Under the pieces are notes generated by a model, which made no database searches, was not told the DNA's origin, and saw only the letters and a program-made list of their open reading frames with translations. Below are positions 55,660 through 64,000 of a stretch of DNA of 64,000 bases, piece by piece. The translations under genes were made by a program, and so were the position numbers. Each line of letters starts with the position of its first letter. Position 1 is the first letter of the stretch. The stretch is from Neisseria mucosa (GTDB lineage: Bacteria > Pseudomonadota > Gammaproteobacteria > Burkholderiales > Neisseriaceae). Location: assembly GCA_003028315.1 (NCBI GenBank), contig CP028150.1, positions 1,674,001-1,738,000 of the forward strand. The letters run 5' to 3'.

Positions 55660-57219
55660 ATGGATTTCAGTTGGTTGGCAGAGCCGCATACTTGGATAGG
55701 CTTTGCCACGCTTCTGGTACTCGAAGTCGTCTTGGGGATAGACAACCTCGTTTTCGTCGCCATTTTGGCGAACAAAGTCAAACCCGCCCAACGCGACCGC
55801 GCGCGCATTACCGGTTTGGGGCTTGCGGTCGTTATCCGCATCATCATGCTCGGCTTCATGGCGCACATCATGACCCTGACGCGCCCGCTGTTCAATATCA
55901 GCGGGTTGGACGTTTCCGGCAAAGACATGATTATGCTCGCGGGCGGCATCTTCTTGCTCTACAAAGCCACCACCGAGCTGCACGAACGCCTCGAAGGGCA
56001 TAACCAGTTTGCCGTTGCCGACAGTCAGAAAAAACACGCGCGATTTTGGAGCGTGGTTGCCCAAATCCTGATTCTTGACGCGGTATTTTCCATCGATTCC
56101 GTGATCACAGCCGTCGCGATGGTTGATCACATCGTCGTTGCCATGGGCGCCGTTGCCGTTGCCATGACCGTCATGATTTCCGCCAGCAAACCGCTAACCG
56201 AGTTTGTGGACAGGCATCCTACCGTCGTCATGCTCTGTTTGGGTTTCCTGCTGATGATCGGTTTCAGCCTCATTGCCGAAGCCTTCCATTTCCACATCCC
56301 GAAAGGCTACCTCTACGCCGCTATCGGCTTCTCCATCCTGATTGAAGCATTCAACCAAATTTCGCAGCGCAACAGCCGCAAAAACGACTACATCAGCAGC
56401 TCGTGGCGCAAACGAACCGCCGAGAACGTCTTGGGCATGATGGGCATACGCGAAAGCGTGCTTGCCAAAGCGGGCGATGAAGCAGAGGATGATGGGCATT
56501 TCGAAGAAAACGAAAAATCCATGATACGCAGCGTCCTTACGCTTGCCGAACGTCCCATCCTCGGCGTGATGATTCCGCGTCGCGACATTGAGCGTTTGGA
56601 CATCTCCCAAAGCCGCGAAGAGCAAAACGCCCAACTGCAAAACACTCCGTACAGCCGCCTGCTCGTCGTTGGTAAAGCCGGTGTGGACGAACCGTTGGGC
56701 TACATCAACAAAAAAGACCTGCTCGCCCAACTGCTCGAAACCGGCGAACTCAATATTCAAGCCGTCCTGCGCCAGCCGCTTGTCCTGCCGGACAGTGCGA
56801 CCGCGTTAGGCGCGATTGAATTGTTCCGCCAAAGCAGCGCGGATTATGCTTTGGTAGTCGATGAATTCGGCGCAGTTTTGGGCATGGTTACCATGAAAGA
56901 CCTGCTGGAAACCATTGCCGGCGAATTCCCCGAAGAGTTTGAACTCCAAGAAGAACCCGCCGTTCAAGAAAATGCCGATGAAAGCCTGACCGTGGACGGT
57001 TCGCTCGAATACGTCGAACTCGCGCCGCAACTCAAACTCCCGCCGCAAGAAGAAGATGCCGACTTCCACACCGTTGCCGGACTGATTATGGAAGAGCTGC
57101 AAAGCATTCCCGATGTCGGCGACTTTGCCGACTTCCACGGCTGGCGTTTCCAAGTCGTTGAAAAAAACGGGCAACGCATTGAGCGGGTACAGATTACCAA
57201 GCTGCCCGAAGAAGGATAA
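55660..57219 (+). CDS. TerC-family membrane protein with CBS and CorC/HlyC domains
   Basis: A 519-residue protein like E. coli YegH/YoaE. Seven TerC helices carry the acidic motifs LEVVLGIDNLVFVAI and ILDAVFSIDSVITAVAMV that coordinate metal ions. A cytoplasmic CBS pair (around residues 300-430; VMIPRRDIERLDISQS, DYALVVDEFGAVLGMVT) and a C-terminal CorC/HlyC transporter-associated domain (HTVAGLIMEELQSIPDVGD) follow. Probably a metal (Mn) exporter or regulator. The start MDFSWLAEP has AAAGGAAT upstream. Confidence 0.88.
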   Translation: MDFSWLAEPHTWIGFATLLVLEVVLGIDNLVFVAILANKVKPAQRDRARITGLGLAVVIRIIMLGFMAHIMTLTRPLFNISGLDVSGKDMIMLAGGIFLLYKATTELHERLEGHNQFAVADSQKKHARFWSVVAQILILDAVFSIDSVITAVAMVDHIVVAMGAVAVAMTVMISASKPLTEFVDRHPTVVMLCLGFLLMIGFSLIAEAFHFHIPKGYLYAAIGFSILIEAFNQISQRNSRKNDYISSSWRKRTAENVLGMMGIRESVLAKAGDEAEDDGHFEENEKSMIRSVLTLAERPILGVMIPRRDIERLDISQSREEQNAQLQNTPYSRLLVVGKAGVDEPLGYINKKDLLAQLLETGELNIQAVLRQPLVLPDSATALGAIELFRQSSADYALVVDEFGAVLGMVTMKDLLETIAGEFPEEFELQEEPAVQENADESLTVDGSLEYVELAPQLKLPPQEEDADFHTVAGLIMEELQSIPDVGDFADFHGWRFQVVEKNGQRIERVQITKLPEEG

Positions 57220-57240
57220 TCAAGCCCTCATTGTGAAATA

Positions 57241-57289
57241 AAAAGGTCGTCTGAAAACCTTAAATCGGGGTTTTCAGACGACCTTTTTT
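57241..57289 (+). terminator. Inverted DUS pair after the TerC/CBS gene
   Basis: A 19-bp stem (AAAAGGTCGTCTGAAAACC) ending in TTTTTT. Confidence 0.8.
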
Positions 57290-57386
57290 AGTGTTCGGAA
57301 CTACTTTATAGAGGATTCAAAGGCAGGCACGCGATAAAAGTGCACCTTAATGTGATTTCAAACCTACCACATTCTTTAAACGGACA

Positions 57387-57430
57387 AAAGGTCGTCTGAA
57401 AAAGCCCAATTCAGCTTTTCAGACGACCTT
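57387..57430 (-). terminator. Inverted DUS pair after nagZ
   Basis: AAGGTCGTCTGAAAAAGC pairs with GCTTTTCAGACGACCTT. It lies 27 bases beyond the nagZ stop; the ~100 bases between this and the previous hairpin hold nothing recognised. Confidence 0.7.
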
Positions 57431-57457
57431 CTTTCATGCTTTCTAAATCAAACGCCT

Positions 57458-58546
57458 TTAAAACGCTTCGCCGACTTTCACGCCGCCGGCTGTGTCTTTA
57501 GGCGTGGCAAGTTGCGCGGTCATGGCTTGTGCGGCTTGGAAATCTGGGGTTTGCATCACGGCTTGGGCGGCTTCTTTGCCCAGTGTGTTCGCCATGTATT
57601 GCCAGCGGTTTGCCAAATCGGGATTGGCGGGGATTTGGAAGCCGTCGCGCAGTTCGTCCACGAGGTCGGGACGGTTGCAGACGAGGACGATGTCGCAGCC
57701 TGCTGTGAAAGAGGCGTTTGCACGTTCTTTGATGCCGCCCGCTGCGCCTGCGCCTTCCATCGTGAGGTCGTCTGAAAAGATAACGCCTTTAAATCCAATA
57801 TCTTGACGCAGGATTTGTTTGAGCCATTTTTCGGAGAAACCGGCGGGCTTGCCGTCAATTTGCGGATAAACGACGTGGGCGGGCATGACCGCCGCCATGC
57901 CTGCGCTGCTTAAGGCGCGGAACGGAATCATGTCGGCAGCTTCGAGTTCGGCAAGGCTGCGCGTGTCTTCGGGTTGCACCAAATGGCTGTCGCCTTCGAC
58001 GAATCCGTGTCCGGGGAAATGTTTGCCGCAGGATTTCATGCCGCCCCGGTTCAGACCTTTTTGCAGGGCAAGGGCAAGTTGGGTCACGGTATCGGCATTT
58101 CGGTGGAAGCTGCGGTTGCCGATGACGGGGCATGTTCCCCAATCGAGGTCGAGGACGGGCGTGAAGGAGAGGTCTATGCCGCAGGCGGTCAGTTCCGTCG
58201 CCAATACCCAGCCGACCTGCTCGGCTTTTTCTTTGGCAGCGGCTTCGCCTTCGGTATCCCAAATCTGCCCTAAAGTGTTCATGGCGGGTAGTCGGGTGAA
58301 GCCTTCGATGAAGCGTTGCACCCTGCCGCCTTCGTGATCGACGGCGATGATGAGTTCGGGCGTGCGCAGTGCTTTGATTTCTTGAACCAGGGCTTTGAGC
58401 TGCCCGACGTTTTCGAAGTTGCGGCGGAACAGGATGACGCCGCCGATAGACGGGTCGAGCAAGCGTTGTTTTTCTTCTTCGGTCAGACAGTAGGCGGCGA
58501 CGTCTGCCATAACGGGGCCGCGCGGGATGGAATGGGGAGCGTTCAT
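57458..58546 (-). CDS. nagZ: Beta-N-acetylhexosaminidase NagZ
   Basis: A 362-residue GH3 enzyme that removes GlcNAc from anhydromuropeptides during peptidoglycan recycling in the cytoplasm. Hallmarks: DHEGGRVQRFIEGFTRLP, the catalytic His/Asp region KHFPGHG, and the nucleophile in FSDDLTMEGAG. No signal peptide is present once the start MNAPHSIPRG is chosen; the longer frame begins with a DUS. A DUS also lies within the gene (57763-57778), where it encodes the start of the FSDDL nucleophile motif itself. Confidence 0.94.
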   Translation of the reverse strand: MNAPHSIPRGPVMADVAAYCLTEEEKQRLLDPSIGGVILFRRNFENVGQLKALVQEIKALRTPELIIAVDHEGGRVQRFIEGFTRLPAMNTLGQIWDTEGEAAAKEKAEQVGWVLATELTACGIDLSFTPVLDLDWGTCPVIGNRSFHRNADTVTQLALALQKGLNRGGMKSCGKHFPGHGFVEGDSHLVQPEDTRSLAELEAADMIPFRALSSAGMAAVMPAHVVYPQIDGKPAGFSEKWLKQILRQDIGFKGVIFSDDLTMEGAGAAGGIKERANASFTAGCDIVLVCNRPDLVDELRDGFQIPANPDLANRWQYMANTLGKEAAQAVMQTPDFQAAQAMTAQLATPKDTAGGVKVGEAF

Positions 58547-58564
58547 TTTTGGATTCCTTAAAAT

Positions 58565-58605
58565 GTTTTCAGACGACCTTAAAGTATCAAAGGTCGTCTG
58601 AAAAC
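58565..58605. repeat. DUS pair in outward order between the antiporter gene and nagZ
   Basis: Here the reverse copy (GTTTTCAGACGACCTT) comes first and the forward copy second. It still forms a 16-bp stem, but the loop side and tail differ from the other pairs (no T-run on the plus strand). Confidence 0.7.
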
Positions 58606-58616
58606 GGGAAAACACG

Positions 58617-60137
58617 TCAGGCAGCTTTGCCTTTTTTGTCTTTCAGTATGAAGATGAGTGCGGTCATGACAACGCCGGTGGCAAAAAAGCCCAGCCAAGC
58701 CGATTGCGTCATGCCCAACACGAGGTAGCCTGCTGCTGCCGCGCCTGCGACGGTCAGGGCGTAAGGCAGTTGCGATGTAACGTGGTCGATGTGGTTGCAA
58801 TGCGCGCCGGTGGAAGACAGGATGGTGGTGTCGGAAATGGGCGAACAGTGGTCGCCGCACACCGCGCCAGCCATCACAGCGGACATACACGGGATAACCA
58901 ACGATGCATCGACTTTAACCGCCATCGCGGCGGCAATCGGCAGCATAATGCCGAACGTGCCCCAGCTTGTGCCTGTGGCAAACGCCATCACGCTGGCAAG
59001 CAGGAAGAGGATGACGGGCAGGAAGCCGGGATGGATGTTGTCTGCAACCAGCGTGGAGAGGTAGTCGCCGGTGTGCATTTCGCTGACGACGGTGCTGATG
59101 AGCCAGGCAAGAATCAGGATGGTAATCGCGCCGAACATCGAAGATATGCCCTGACGGCCGGCTTTGGGATAGTCGGCGGCCTTGATGGTGCCGAGCGTGC
59201 AGAGGACGACGGCGAGTACGCCGCAAGTACCGCCGAACACCAGCGAGGTATTTACATCGGTATTTTCAAACGCGCCCAAAATGCTGAAGGTTTCGCTTGC
59301 CTGCGCGCCTGTGTAAATCATGGCGGAAACGGTGGATGCGATCAACACCAAAACAGGGATAATCAGCGCGTAAACCCTGCCTTTAGGGCCGTCCGAGCCG
59401 GCGGATTCGTCATGGGTTTCCTGCAATGCCGCTTTTTCAAGGCGCGCCATCGAGCCGATGTCGAAAGAAAACCAAGCGACGACAAACACCATGATCAGGG
59501 CGAACAGGGCGTAATAATTCATCAGGCTCATGGCGACGAACACACCCATCGGCGTGTATCCGGTGATGTGGTAAGTAACGAGCAGACCTGCCAGCGTGGC
59601 GATAATCGATGCGCCCCAGCTTGAAACCGGCATCAGTACGCACATCGGCGCAGCGGTGGAATCAAGGATATACGCGAGTTTGGCGCGGGAGACTTTGAAT
59701 TTGTCGGTAACGGGGCGGGCAATCGCACCGACGGCGAGACTGTGGAAATAGTCGTCGATAAAGGTAACGAATACGAGGCAGGCAGTCAGCATTTTTGCGC
59801 CGCGCCGCCCTTTGATGTGTTGCTTCGCCCAATCGGCAAACGCCTGATTGCTGCCCGAAAAGGTTAAAAGAGAAGTGAAAATACCGAGCAACAATAAGAA
59901 AATCAGGATTTTAGGTTTTCCCAGCGACCAATCGCCGTCTGCCCAAGCCAGTCCGACCACCATGTCTTTCAGGTGTGTCAGTCCGTCAATCGGGCTGCCG
60001 CCGACCAAAAAGGCAACACCGACCAAGATACCGATGCCCAAAGACAGCAGCACGCGGCGGGTGATGACGGCAAGCGCCAATGCCAAAAACGGCGGCACGA
60101 CGGATAAAAACGAATGTGAATAATCAATCAGGTGCAT
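58617..60137 (-). CDS. Na+/H+ antiporter, NhaC family
   Basis: A 506-residue inner-membrane transporter with eleven or more helices. Family segments: FVTFIDDYFHSLAVGAIARPVTDKF, LDSTAAPMCVLMPVSSWGA, FATGTSWGTFGIMLPIAAAMA and AGAVCGDHCSPISDTTILSSTGA. NhaC proteins exchange sodium for protons; some members carry malate/lactate or tyramine, so the substrate is not certain. It lies directly upstream of nagZ on the same strand, separated by a DUS pair. Confidence 0.87.
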   Translation of the reverse strand: MHLIDYSHSFLSVVPPFLALALAVITRRVLLSLGIGILVGVAFLVGGSPIDGLTHLKDMVVGLAWADGDWSLGKPKILIFLLLLGIFTSLLTFSGSNQAFADWAKQHIKGRRGAKMLTACLVFVTFIDDYFHSLAVGAIARPVTDKFKVSRAKLAYILDSTAAPMCVLMPVSSWGASIIATLAGLLVTYHITGYTPMGVFVAMSLMNYYALFALIMVFVVAWFSFDIGSMARLEKAALQETHDESAGSDGPKGRVYALIIPVLVLIASTVSAMIYTGAQASETFSILGAFENTDVNTSLVFGGTCGVLAVVLCTLGTIKAADYPKAGRQGISSMFGAITILILAWLISTVVSEMHTGDYLSTLVADNIHPGFLPVILFLLASVMAFATGTSWGTFGIMLPIAAAMAVKVDASLVIPCMSAVMAGAVCGDHCSPISDTTILSSTGAHCNHIDHVTSQLPYALTVAGAAAAGYLVLGMTQSAWLGFFATGVVMTALIFILKDKKGKAA

Positions 60138-60268
60138 AATATTTTTATTAATAGGAAGTCAATCGGAGCGGAACGTTTTCAGACGACCTTTGAATGCGAT
60201 TGTTGACAAAGCCAAAAGAGCAAAACCATCAAAAAACAAACAAATCAATCAGTTGCTAAAATTACAAA

Positions 60269-60296
60269 ATACCCGCCATCTTAGGATGGCGGGTAT
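60269..60296 (-). terminator. Perfect 12-bp terminator hairpin without DUS
   Basis: ATACCCGCCATC-TTAG-GATGGCGGGTAT followed on the minus strand by TTTTGTAATTTT. It ends the DegQ-like gene transcript. Confidence 0.75.
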
Positions 60297-60326
60297 TCTA
60301 TCATTGAATGGCGCTTGCGTTGCACC

Positions 60327-61829
60327 TTATTGCAGGGTCAGGGCGAGGAAAAGCGTATTGCCGTCGCGCTGAACCAGCAGCGGCACATTTTTGCCCGCAC
60401 CTGCCAACGCGCTGCGGAAGCTCGATTCGTCGTTGACGCTGATTTGGCTGACGGCGAGGATTTCGTCGCCGCGTTTGAGTCCGGCACGTTCCGCCGCGCC
60501 GCTGACGCGGGAAACAATCAGGCGGCTTTTGCCTGCACCTTCATCGACGCGCAGGGTCAGTCCCGTATTATCGACGGTAAAGCCGTCTGCCGGATTTGCC
60601 TGCTGCGGCTGCTCGGTAGCGCGTGAAGACGTTTCGTTCTGCTCCGCCATGCTGCCGAGTTTGACTTTCACATTGATTTTCTCGCCTTTGCGCCATACTT
60701 CCAGCGAAACTTCCTTACCCGGCAGCATCGAGCCGACCATGACCGGCAAATCGCTGGAAACGCGCACTTCTTCGCCATTGACGCTGCGGACAATGTCACC
60801 CACTTGCAATCCTGCCTGCATTGCAGGGCTGTTCGGCATCACTTTGGCAATCAACGCGCCGCTGGCTTTGTCCAAGCCGAACGATTTCGCCAGATCGTAA
60901 GACACTTCCTGAATAATCACGCCCAACTGACCGCGCTGAACCTTACCGCTGGTTTTCAACTGCTCGGCAACGTTCATCGCCACATCAATCGGAATCGCGA
61001 AGGAAATGCCCATAAATCCGCCGCTGCGGCTGTAAATTTGGGAGTTGATGCCGACCACCTGACCTTTCAGGTTAAACAGCGGGCCGCCGGAGTTGCCCGG
61101 ATTGATGGCAACGTCGGTTTGGATGAAAGGCGTGTAGCTTTCGTTCGGCAGGCTGCGCCCTTTGGCGGACACGATGCCTGAAGTAACGCTGTTGTCAAAG
61201 CCAAACGGCGCACCGATGGCGGCAACCCATTCGCCCGGTTTCAAATCTTTCGGATTGCCGATTTTGACGACGGGCAACTCTTCCGAAGCGTCAATCTTCA
61301 GCAACGCGACATCGGATTGCGTATCCGATCCGATCAGCTTGGCGGTGTATTCGCGTTTGTCGTTGAGCAGGACTTTGATATTGCCCATGCCGGCAACGAC
61401 GTGGGTATTGGTCAGGATATAGCCGTCTTTACTGATGATGAAGCCGGAGCCGAAGTTCAAATCCTCGTCGGCAGACTGGTCTTCCGGCATATCGGGCATA
61501 TTCGGGACAAGGCGTTTGAAAAACTCGTAAAACGGGTCGTTGTCAGGGAACTGGCTCAAATCCATGCCCTGCTCTTCAGACTGCCCGCTGCCTGCGGGGC
61601 GTCTCGCGGGAGAAGCTTGGATATTGACCACCGCCTGGCCTTCGTTTTGCACCAATTGTGCGAAATCGGGCAGCAGCATGCCGACGCTGCCGTTATCTTT
61701 GGAAGGTTCGATTCTTTGTACGAATTCTTCGCTTTTACTGTCGCCGCCGAAGAAGCTGCTGATTTTGTCACAGCCGCCCAAGGCCAGCGCAGAAGCCGTT
61801 ACCAAAGCAAAGTATCTGTATTTGTTCAT
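60327..61829 (-). CDS. DegQ/MucD-like periplasmic serine protease, lipoprotein
   Basis: A 500-residue HtrA-family protease. The lipobox is SALALGGC. The trypsin-like domain has the triad His in ILTNTHVVAG, Asp in QSDVALLKID and Ser in NPGNSGGPLF. Two PDZ domains follow (VMPNSPAMQAGLQVGDIVRSVNG and VSGAAERAGLKRGDEILAVS). It degrades or refolds damaged envelope proteins. Being a lipoprotein is unusual compared with E. coli DegP/DegQ, but is as I would expect for Neisseria. The start MNKYRYFAL begins the signal; DUS-containing leader lies upstream. Confidence 0.92.
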   Translation of the reverse strand: MNKYRYFALVTASALALGGCDKISSFFGGDSKSEEFVQRIEPSKDNGSVGMLLPDFAQLVQNEGQAVVNIQASPARRPAGSGQSEEQGMDLSQFPDNDPFYEFFKRLVPNMPDMPEDQSADEDLNFGSGFIISKDGYILTNTHVVAGMGNIKVLLNDKREYTAKLIGSDTQSDVALLKIDASEELPVVKIGNPKDLKPGEWVAAIGAPFGFDNSVTSGIVSAKGRSLPNESYTPFIQTDVAINPGNSGGPLFNLKGQVVGINSQIYSRSGGFMGISFAIPIDVAMNVAEQLKTSGKVQRGQLGVIIQEVSYDLAKSFGLDKASGALIAKVMPNSPAMQAGLQVGDIVRSVNGEEVRVSSDLPVMVGSMLPGKEVSLEVWRKGEKINVKVKLGSMAEQNETSSRATEQPQQANPADGFTVDNTGLTLRVDEGAGKSRLIVSRVSGAAERAGLKRGDEILAVSQISVNDESSFRSALAGAGKNVPLLVQRDGNTLFLALTLQ

Positions 61830-62051
61830 TTTTTCGCGCACCGCGTTTCCTTTTCCGAATAACGGATTGTGTTCTTGCATCTTAAAAACCGGGGGTCGTC
61901 TGAAACTTTTATCGTTTTCCAACCCGATAAGGTCGAATTTTACCTTTTGTCCATATTTTTTCAAGCATTTCATTTTAAATAAAAAAATGCCGTCAGAAAT
62001 TTTAACCTAATGGAAAGGTTGTTTTGTTGATTGTTTACAATTTATCAATGT

Positions 62052-62684
62052 TTACATCAACTTCGCACCATATTCGCACAAATCATTAATGATGCACTTC
62101 CAGCATTGCGGCTTCTGCGCTTTGCAGGTGTAGCGTCCGTGCAAAATCAGCCAATGGTGCGCATCCATCAAAAATTCTTTCGGCACAAAGCGCATCAGCT
62201 TGTCTTCCACCTCGCGCACATCCTTGCCCGGCGCGATTTTGGTACGGTTGGACACCCTGAAGATATGCGTATCGACCGCCATGACGGGATGGCCGAACGC
62301 CGTGTTCAACACCACGTTTGCCGTCTTGCGCCCCACGCCCGGCAACGATTCCAAAGCCTCGCGGTCTTCCGGCACTTCACCGTTGTATTTTTCCAGCAGG
62401 ATGCGGCAGGTCTGCATGATGTGTTTGGACTTGGTTTTATAAAGCCCGATGGTTTTCGTGTACTCCATCACGCCGTCCAAACCCAAATCCAACATCGCCT
62501 GCGGCGTATTGGCAACCGGAAACAGCTTTGCCGTCGCCTTATTCACGCCCACGTCGGTCGCCTGCGCCGACAGCAAAACGGCAATCAAAAGCTCGAAGGG
62601 TGAATTGAAATGAAGCTCGGTGGTCGGATGGGGATTGGCAGCGCGGAAACGCTCGAAAATTTCTTGGCGGATCTGTTTGTTCAT
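62052..62684 (-). CDS. nth: Endonuclease III
   Basis: A 210-residue base-excision repair glycosylase/AP lyase for oxidised pyrimidines. The helix-hairpin-helix is LPGVGRKTANVVLN with its catalytic lysine, the catalytic aspartate is in AVDTHIFRVSNR, and the C-terminal 4Fe-4S loop is CKAQKPQCWKCIINDLC. Length and motifs are complete. Confidence 0.96.
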   Translation of the reverse strand: MNKQIRQEIFERFRAANPHPTTELHFNSPFELLIAVLLSAQATDVGVNKATAKLFPVANTPQAMLDLGLDGVMEYTKTIGLYKTKSKHIMQTCRILLEKYNGEVPEDREALESLPGVGRKTANVVLNTAFGHPVMAVDTHIFRVSNRTKIAPGKDVREVEDKLMRFVPKEFLMDAHHWLILHGRYTCKAQKPQCWKCIINDLCEYGAKLM

Positions 62685-62737
62685 GGGGATATGGGTAGGA
62701 TTGGTGTGTGTCTTTATCGTTTACCCGATTATAACGC

Positions 62738-62778
62738 AAAAGGTCGTCTGAAAACGCCAACCGCTTTTTCAGACGGCC
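62738..62778. terminator. Mixed-dialect inverted DUS pair upstream of nth and the DUF817 gene
   Basis: Left arm AAAAGGTCGTCTGAAAA, right arm TTTTTCAGACGGCC (minor dialect), one mismatch. It lies between divergent genes, so it is unlikely to be a terminator here and may serve DNA uptake. Confidence 0.5.
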
Positions 62779-62849
62779 ACTTAATATTCCCGGATCCCTA
62801 TTCTTACGTTATATTCCATCCCTTTTAAAAATGAAGGTCGTCTGAAAAT

Positions 62850-63695
62850 ATGTTGGGCAAACTGGATACTTGGCTGATGGAACACCCGAAACGGGATGAT
62901 TTGCACGGTTGGCGGCGTTTTGCGGTCGAATTCTGGTTTTTCGGACTGAAAGAAGCGCGCGCCTGTTTGTTTGCAGGTTTGTTTTTCATCGCCATGTTTC
63001 TGATTCCGAAAACAGGCTGGCTGGGGATTTCACGCTATGACCTGCTGCTGATTTTTGCAGTCTCCGTACAGGTTGCGATGCTGTATTTCAAGCTGGAAAC
63101 GTGGGACGAAGTGAAATCGATTACGCTTTTTCACTTGGTGGGCTTTGCTTTGGAGTGGTTCAAAACATCGGGCGACATCCAGTCTTGGAGCTATCCGGAC
63201 GAGGCATACACCAAAATCGGCGGCGTGCCGCTGTTTGCAGGCTTTATGTATGCGGCGGTCGGCAGCTACATCATTCAGGCTTGGCGGCTCTTTAATATCA
63301 GAATCAAAAGCCATCCGCCGTATTGGTTGAGCACATTGTGCGCGCTGGCAATTTACGTCAATTTTTTCACTCATCACTATCTCGGCGACTACCGCTGGTA
63401 TCTCGCCGCATTCGCACTCGGGCTGTATGCGCGGACAACGGTTTTATACACGCCCTATGACACTACCCGAAAAATGCCGCTCCTGCTGTCTTTCGTCCTA
63501 ATCGGTTTTTTCATTTGGCTAGCGGAAAACTTAGGGACTTTGTTCGGCGTTTGGCGTTATCCCAACCAAATCGGCGCATGGGCATCGGTACACATCAGCA
63601 AATGGAGTTCGTGGGCTTTGCTGGTGATGATGACGTTTACCATCGTGGCGAATTTAAAACACGTCAAACACACCATCAGCGTTTCTAAAGATTAA
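62850..63695 (+). CDS. DUF817 family integral membrane protein
   Basis: A 281-residue protein with about eight helices and a WRRFAVEFWFFGLKEARACLFAGLFF opening (listed in two parts: WRRFAVEFWFFGLKEAR and ACLFAGLFF), then FHLVGFALEWFKTSGDIQSWSYPDEAY and ENLGTLFGVWRYPNQIGAW. These Trp/Tyr-rich loops with acidic residues are typical of DUF817, which has no known function. The start codon is two bases past a DUS whose AAGG is the only ribosome-binding candidate. It is a single-gene unit. Confidence 0.82.
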   Translation: MLGKLDTWLMEHPKRDDLHGWRRFAVEFWFFGLKEARACLFAGLFFIAMFLIPKTGWLGISRYDLLLIFAVSVQVAMLYFKLETWDEVKSITLFHLVGFALEWFKTSGDIQSWSYPDEAYTKIGGVPLFAGFMYAAVGSYIIQAWRLFNIRIKSHPPYWLSTLCALAIYVNFFTHHYLGDYRWYLAAFALGLYARTTVLYTPYDTTRKMPLLLSFVLIGFFIWLAENLGTLFGVWRYPNQIGAWASVHISKWSSWALLVMMTFTIVANLKHVKHTISVSKD

Positions 63696-63709
63696 TGTTC
63701 GATACTGCG

Positions 63710-63752
63710 AAAAGGTCGTCTGAAAATGCCTCTTCCGCTTTTTCAGACGACC
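63710..63752. terminator. Inverted DUS pair between the DUF817 gene and priA
   Basis: AAAAGGTCGTCTGAAAA pairs with TTTTTCAGACGACC with a 13-base loop, between convergent genes. Confidence 0.75.
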
Positions 63753-63767
63753 CCTTCCCTATTCCAC

Positions 63768-64000
63768 TTACGCTTCCTGCGCGTCCACATCCACCGACCA
63801 TCTGATTTTGCCGTCGCGGTTTTGCTGCAACACCTGCACCCACAAACTCACGGCGCGGTGCAAATCCTGTCGGGATGTCGATTCGAGGAAGATTTGCGCG
63901 CGTTCGCGTTCGGCTAGGCGCACCATCAGCATGGGGGCGGCGCCGAACTGTGAGACGCTTTCGGGTAAAAGCGGGGCGAGGGTTTCTTTGGCGGCGTTGA
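63768..64000 (-). CDS. priA: Primosomal protein N' (PriA), C-terminal end (partial)
   Basis: The frame entering from the right edge encodes the last ~77 residues of PriA, the helicase that restarts stalled replication forks. FGAAPMLMVRLAERERAQIF, TSRQDLHRAVSLW and KIRWSVDVD at the end are the usual C-terminal domain signatures. The helicase motifs lie beyond the window. Confidence 0.8.
   Translation of the reverse strand, partial: NAAKETLAPLLPESVSQFGAAPMLMVRLAERERAQIFLESTSRQDLHRAVSLWVQVLQQNRDGKIRWSVDVDAQEA

Overview
The window looks like chromosome from a commensal Neisseria of the mucosa/sicca type. The main reason is the uptake sequence. Dozens of copies of AGGTCGTCTGAA (the AG-mucDUS dialect) occur singly and as inverted pairs behind genes, with only a few GCCGTCTGAA copies typical of the meningococcal/gonococcal dialect. 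Gene content agrees: the mtrR end, nsrR-nnrS, exbB/exbD/tonB, resB/resC cytochrome maturation, a carA-carB pair split by spacer DNA, a PilC remnant, a dRS3-bounded repeat element and a FrpC-like protein. No rRNA, tRNA, prophage or CRISPR was recognised.

Layout. 0-3.3 kb: the end of mtrR, the rhlE helicase, a small lipoprotein and glutaredoxin 2. 3.3-6 kb: an AT-richer island with a signal-peptide protein and a 608-residue FrpC-like protein carrying an HExxH motif; this is the best candidate for something undescribed. 6-17 kb: housekeeping genes (relA, nqrM, apbE, a candidate RNA ahead of metK, pdxJ, acpS, a Nudix hydrolase, gpmA, ubiX, avtA). 17-23.5 kb: a fhuACDB-like hydroxamate siderophore locus. 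23.6-25.3 kb: catalase with two tiny ORFs beside it. 25.4-28.8 kb: an IS30 remnant against the 3' end of an incomplete regulatory PTS (ptsI, ptsH, EIIA-Man). 28.8-36.2 kb: hpt, a mosaic repeat, glmS, gdhA, an M16 protease and a patatin lipoprotein. 36.4-41.4 kb: cytochrome c maturation, cytochrome c4 and engB.

41.6-43.7 kb is the tonB-exbB-exbD operon behind a clear Fur box. It would energise the siderophore receptor upstream. 44.2-46.5 kb is a nitrosative-stress cluster (nsrR, a hemerythrin-like protein, nnrS). 46.6-48 kb holds an intact IS (IS481-like) that has replaced most of a pilC gene, leaving a frameshifted 5' stub. 48.2-55.4 kb is carA with a terminator-type leader, 2.6 kb of accessory DNA (SemiSWEET, DUF559, tandem repeats, an AT-rich membrane protein), then carB. 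55.5-64 kb has a TerC/CBS protein behind a short leader ORF and hairpin, nagZ, an NhaC-type antiporter, a DegQ-like lipoprotein protease, nth, a DUF817 protein and the end of priA.

A recurring theme is that this uptake-sequence dialect appears to have been given extra jobs. Inverted pairs form terminator-like hairpins. Single copies sit where a Shine-Dalgarno should be for several genes. Copies inside genes fall in interdomain linkers.
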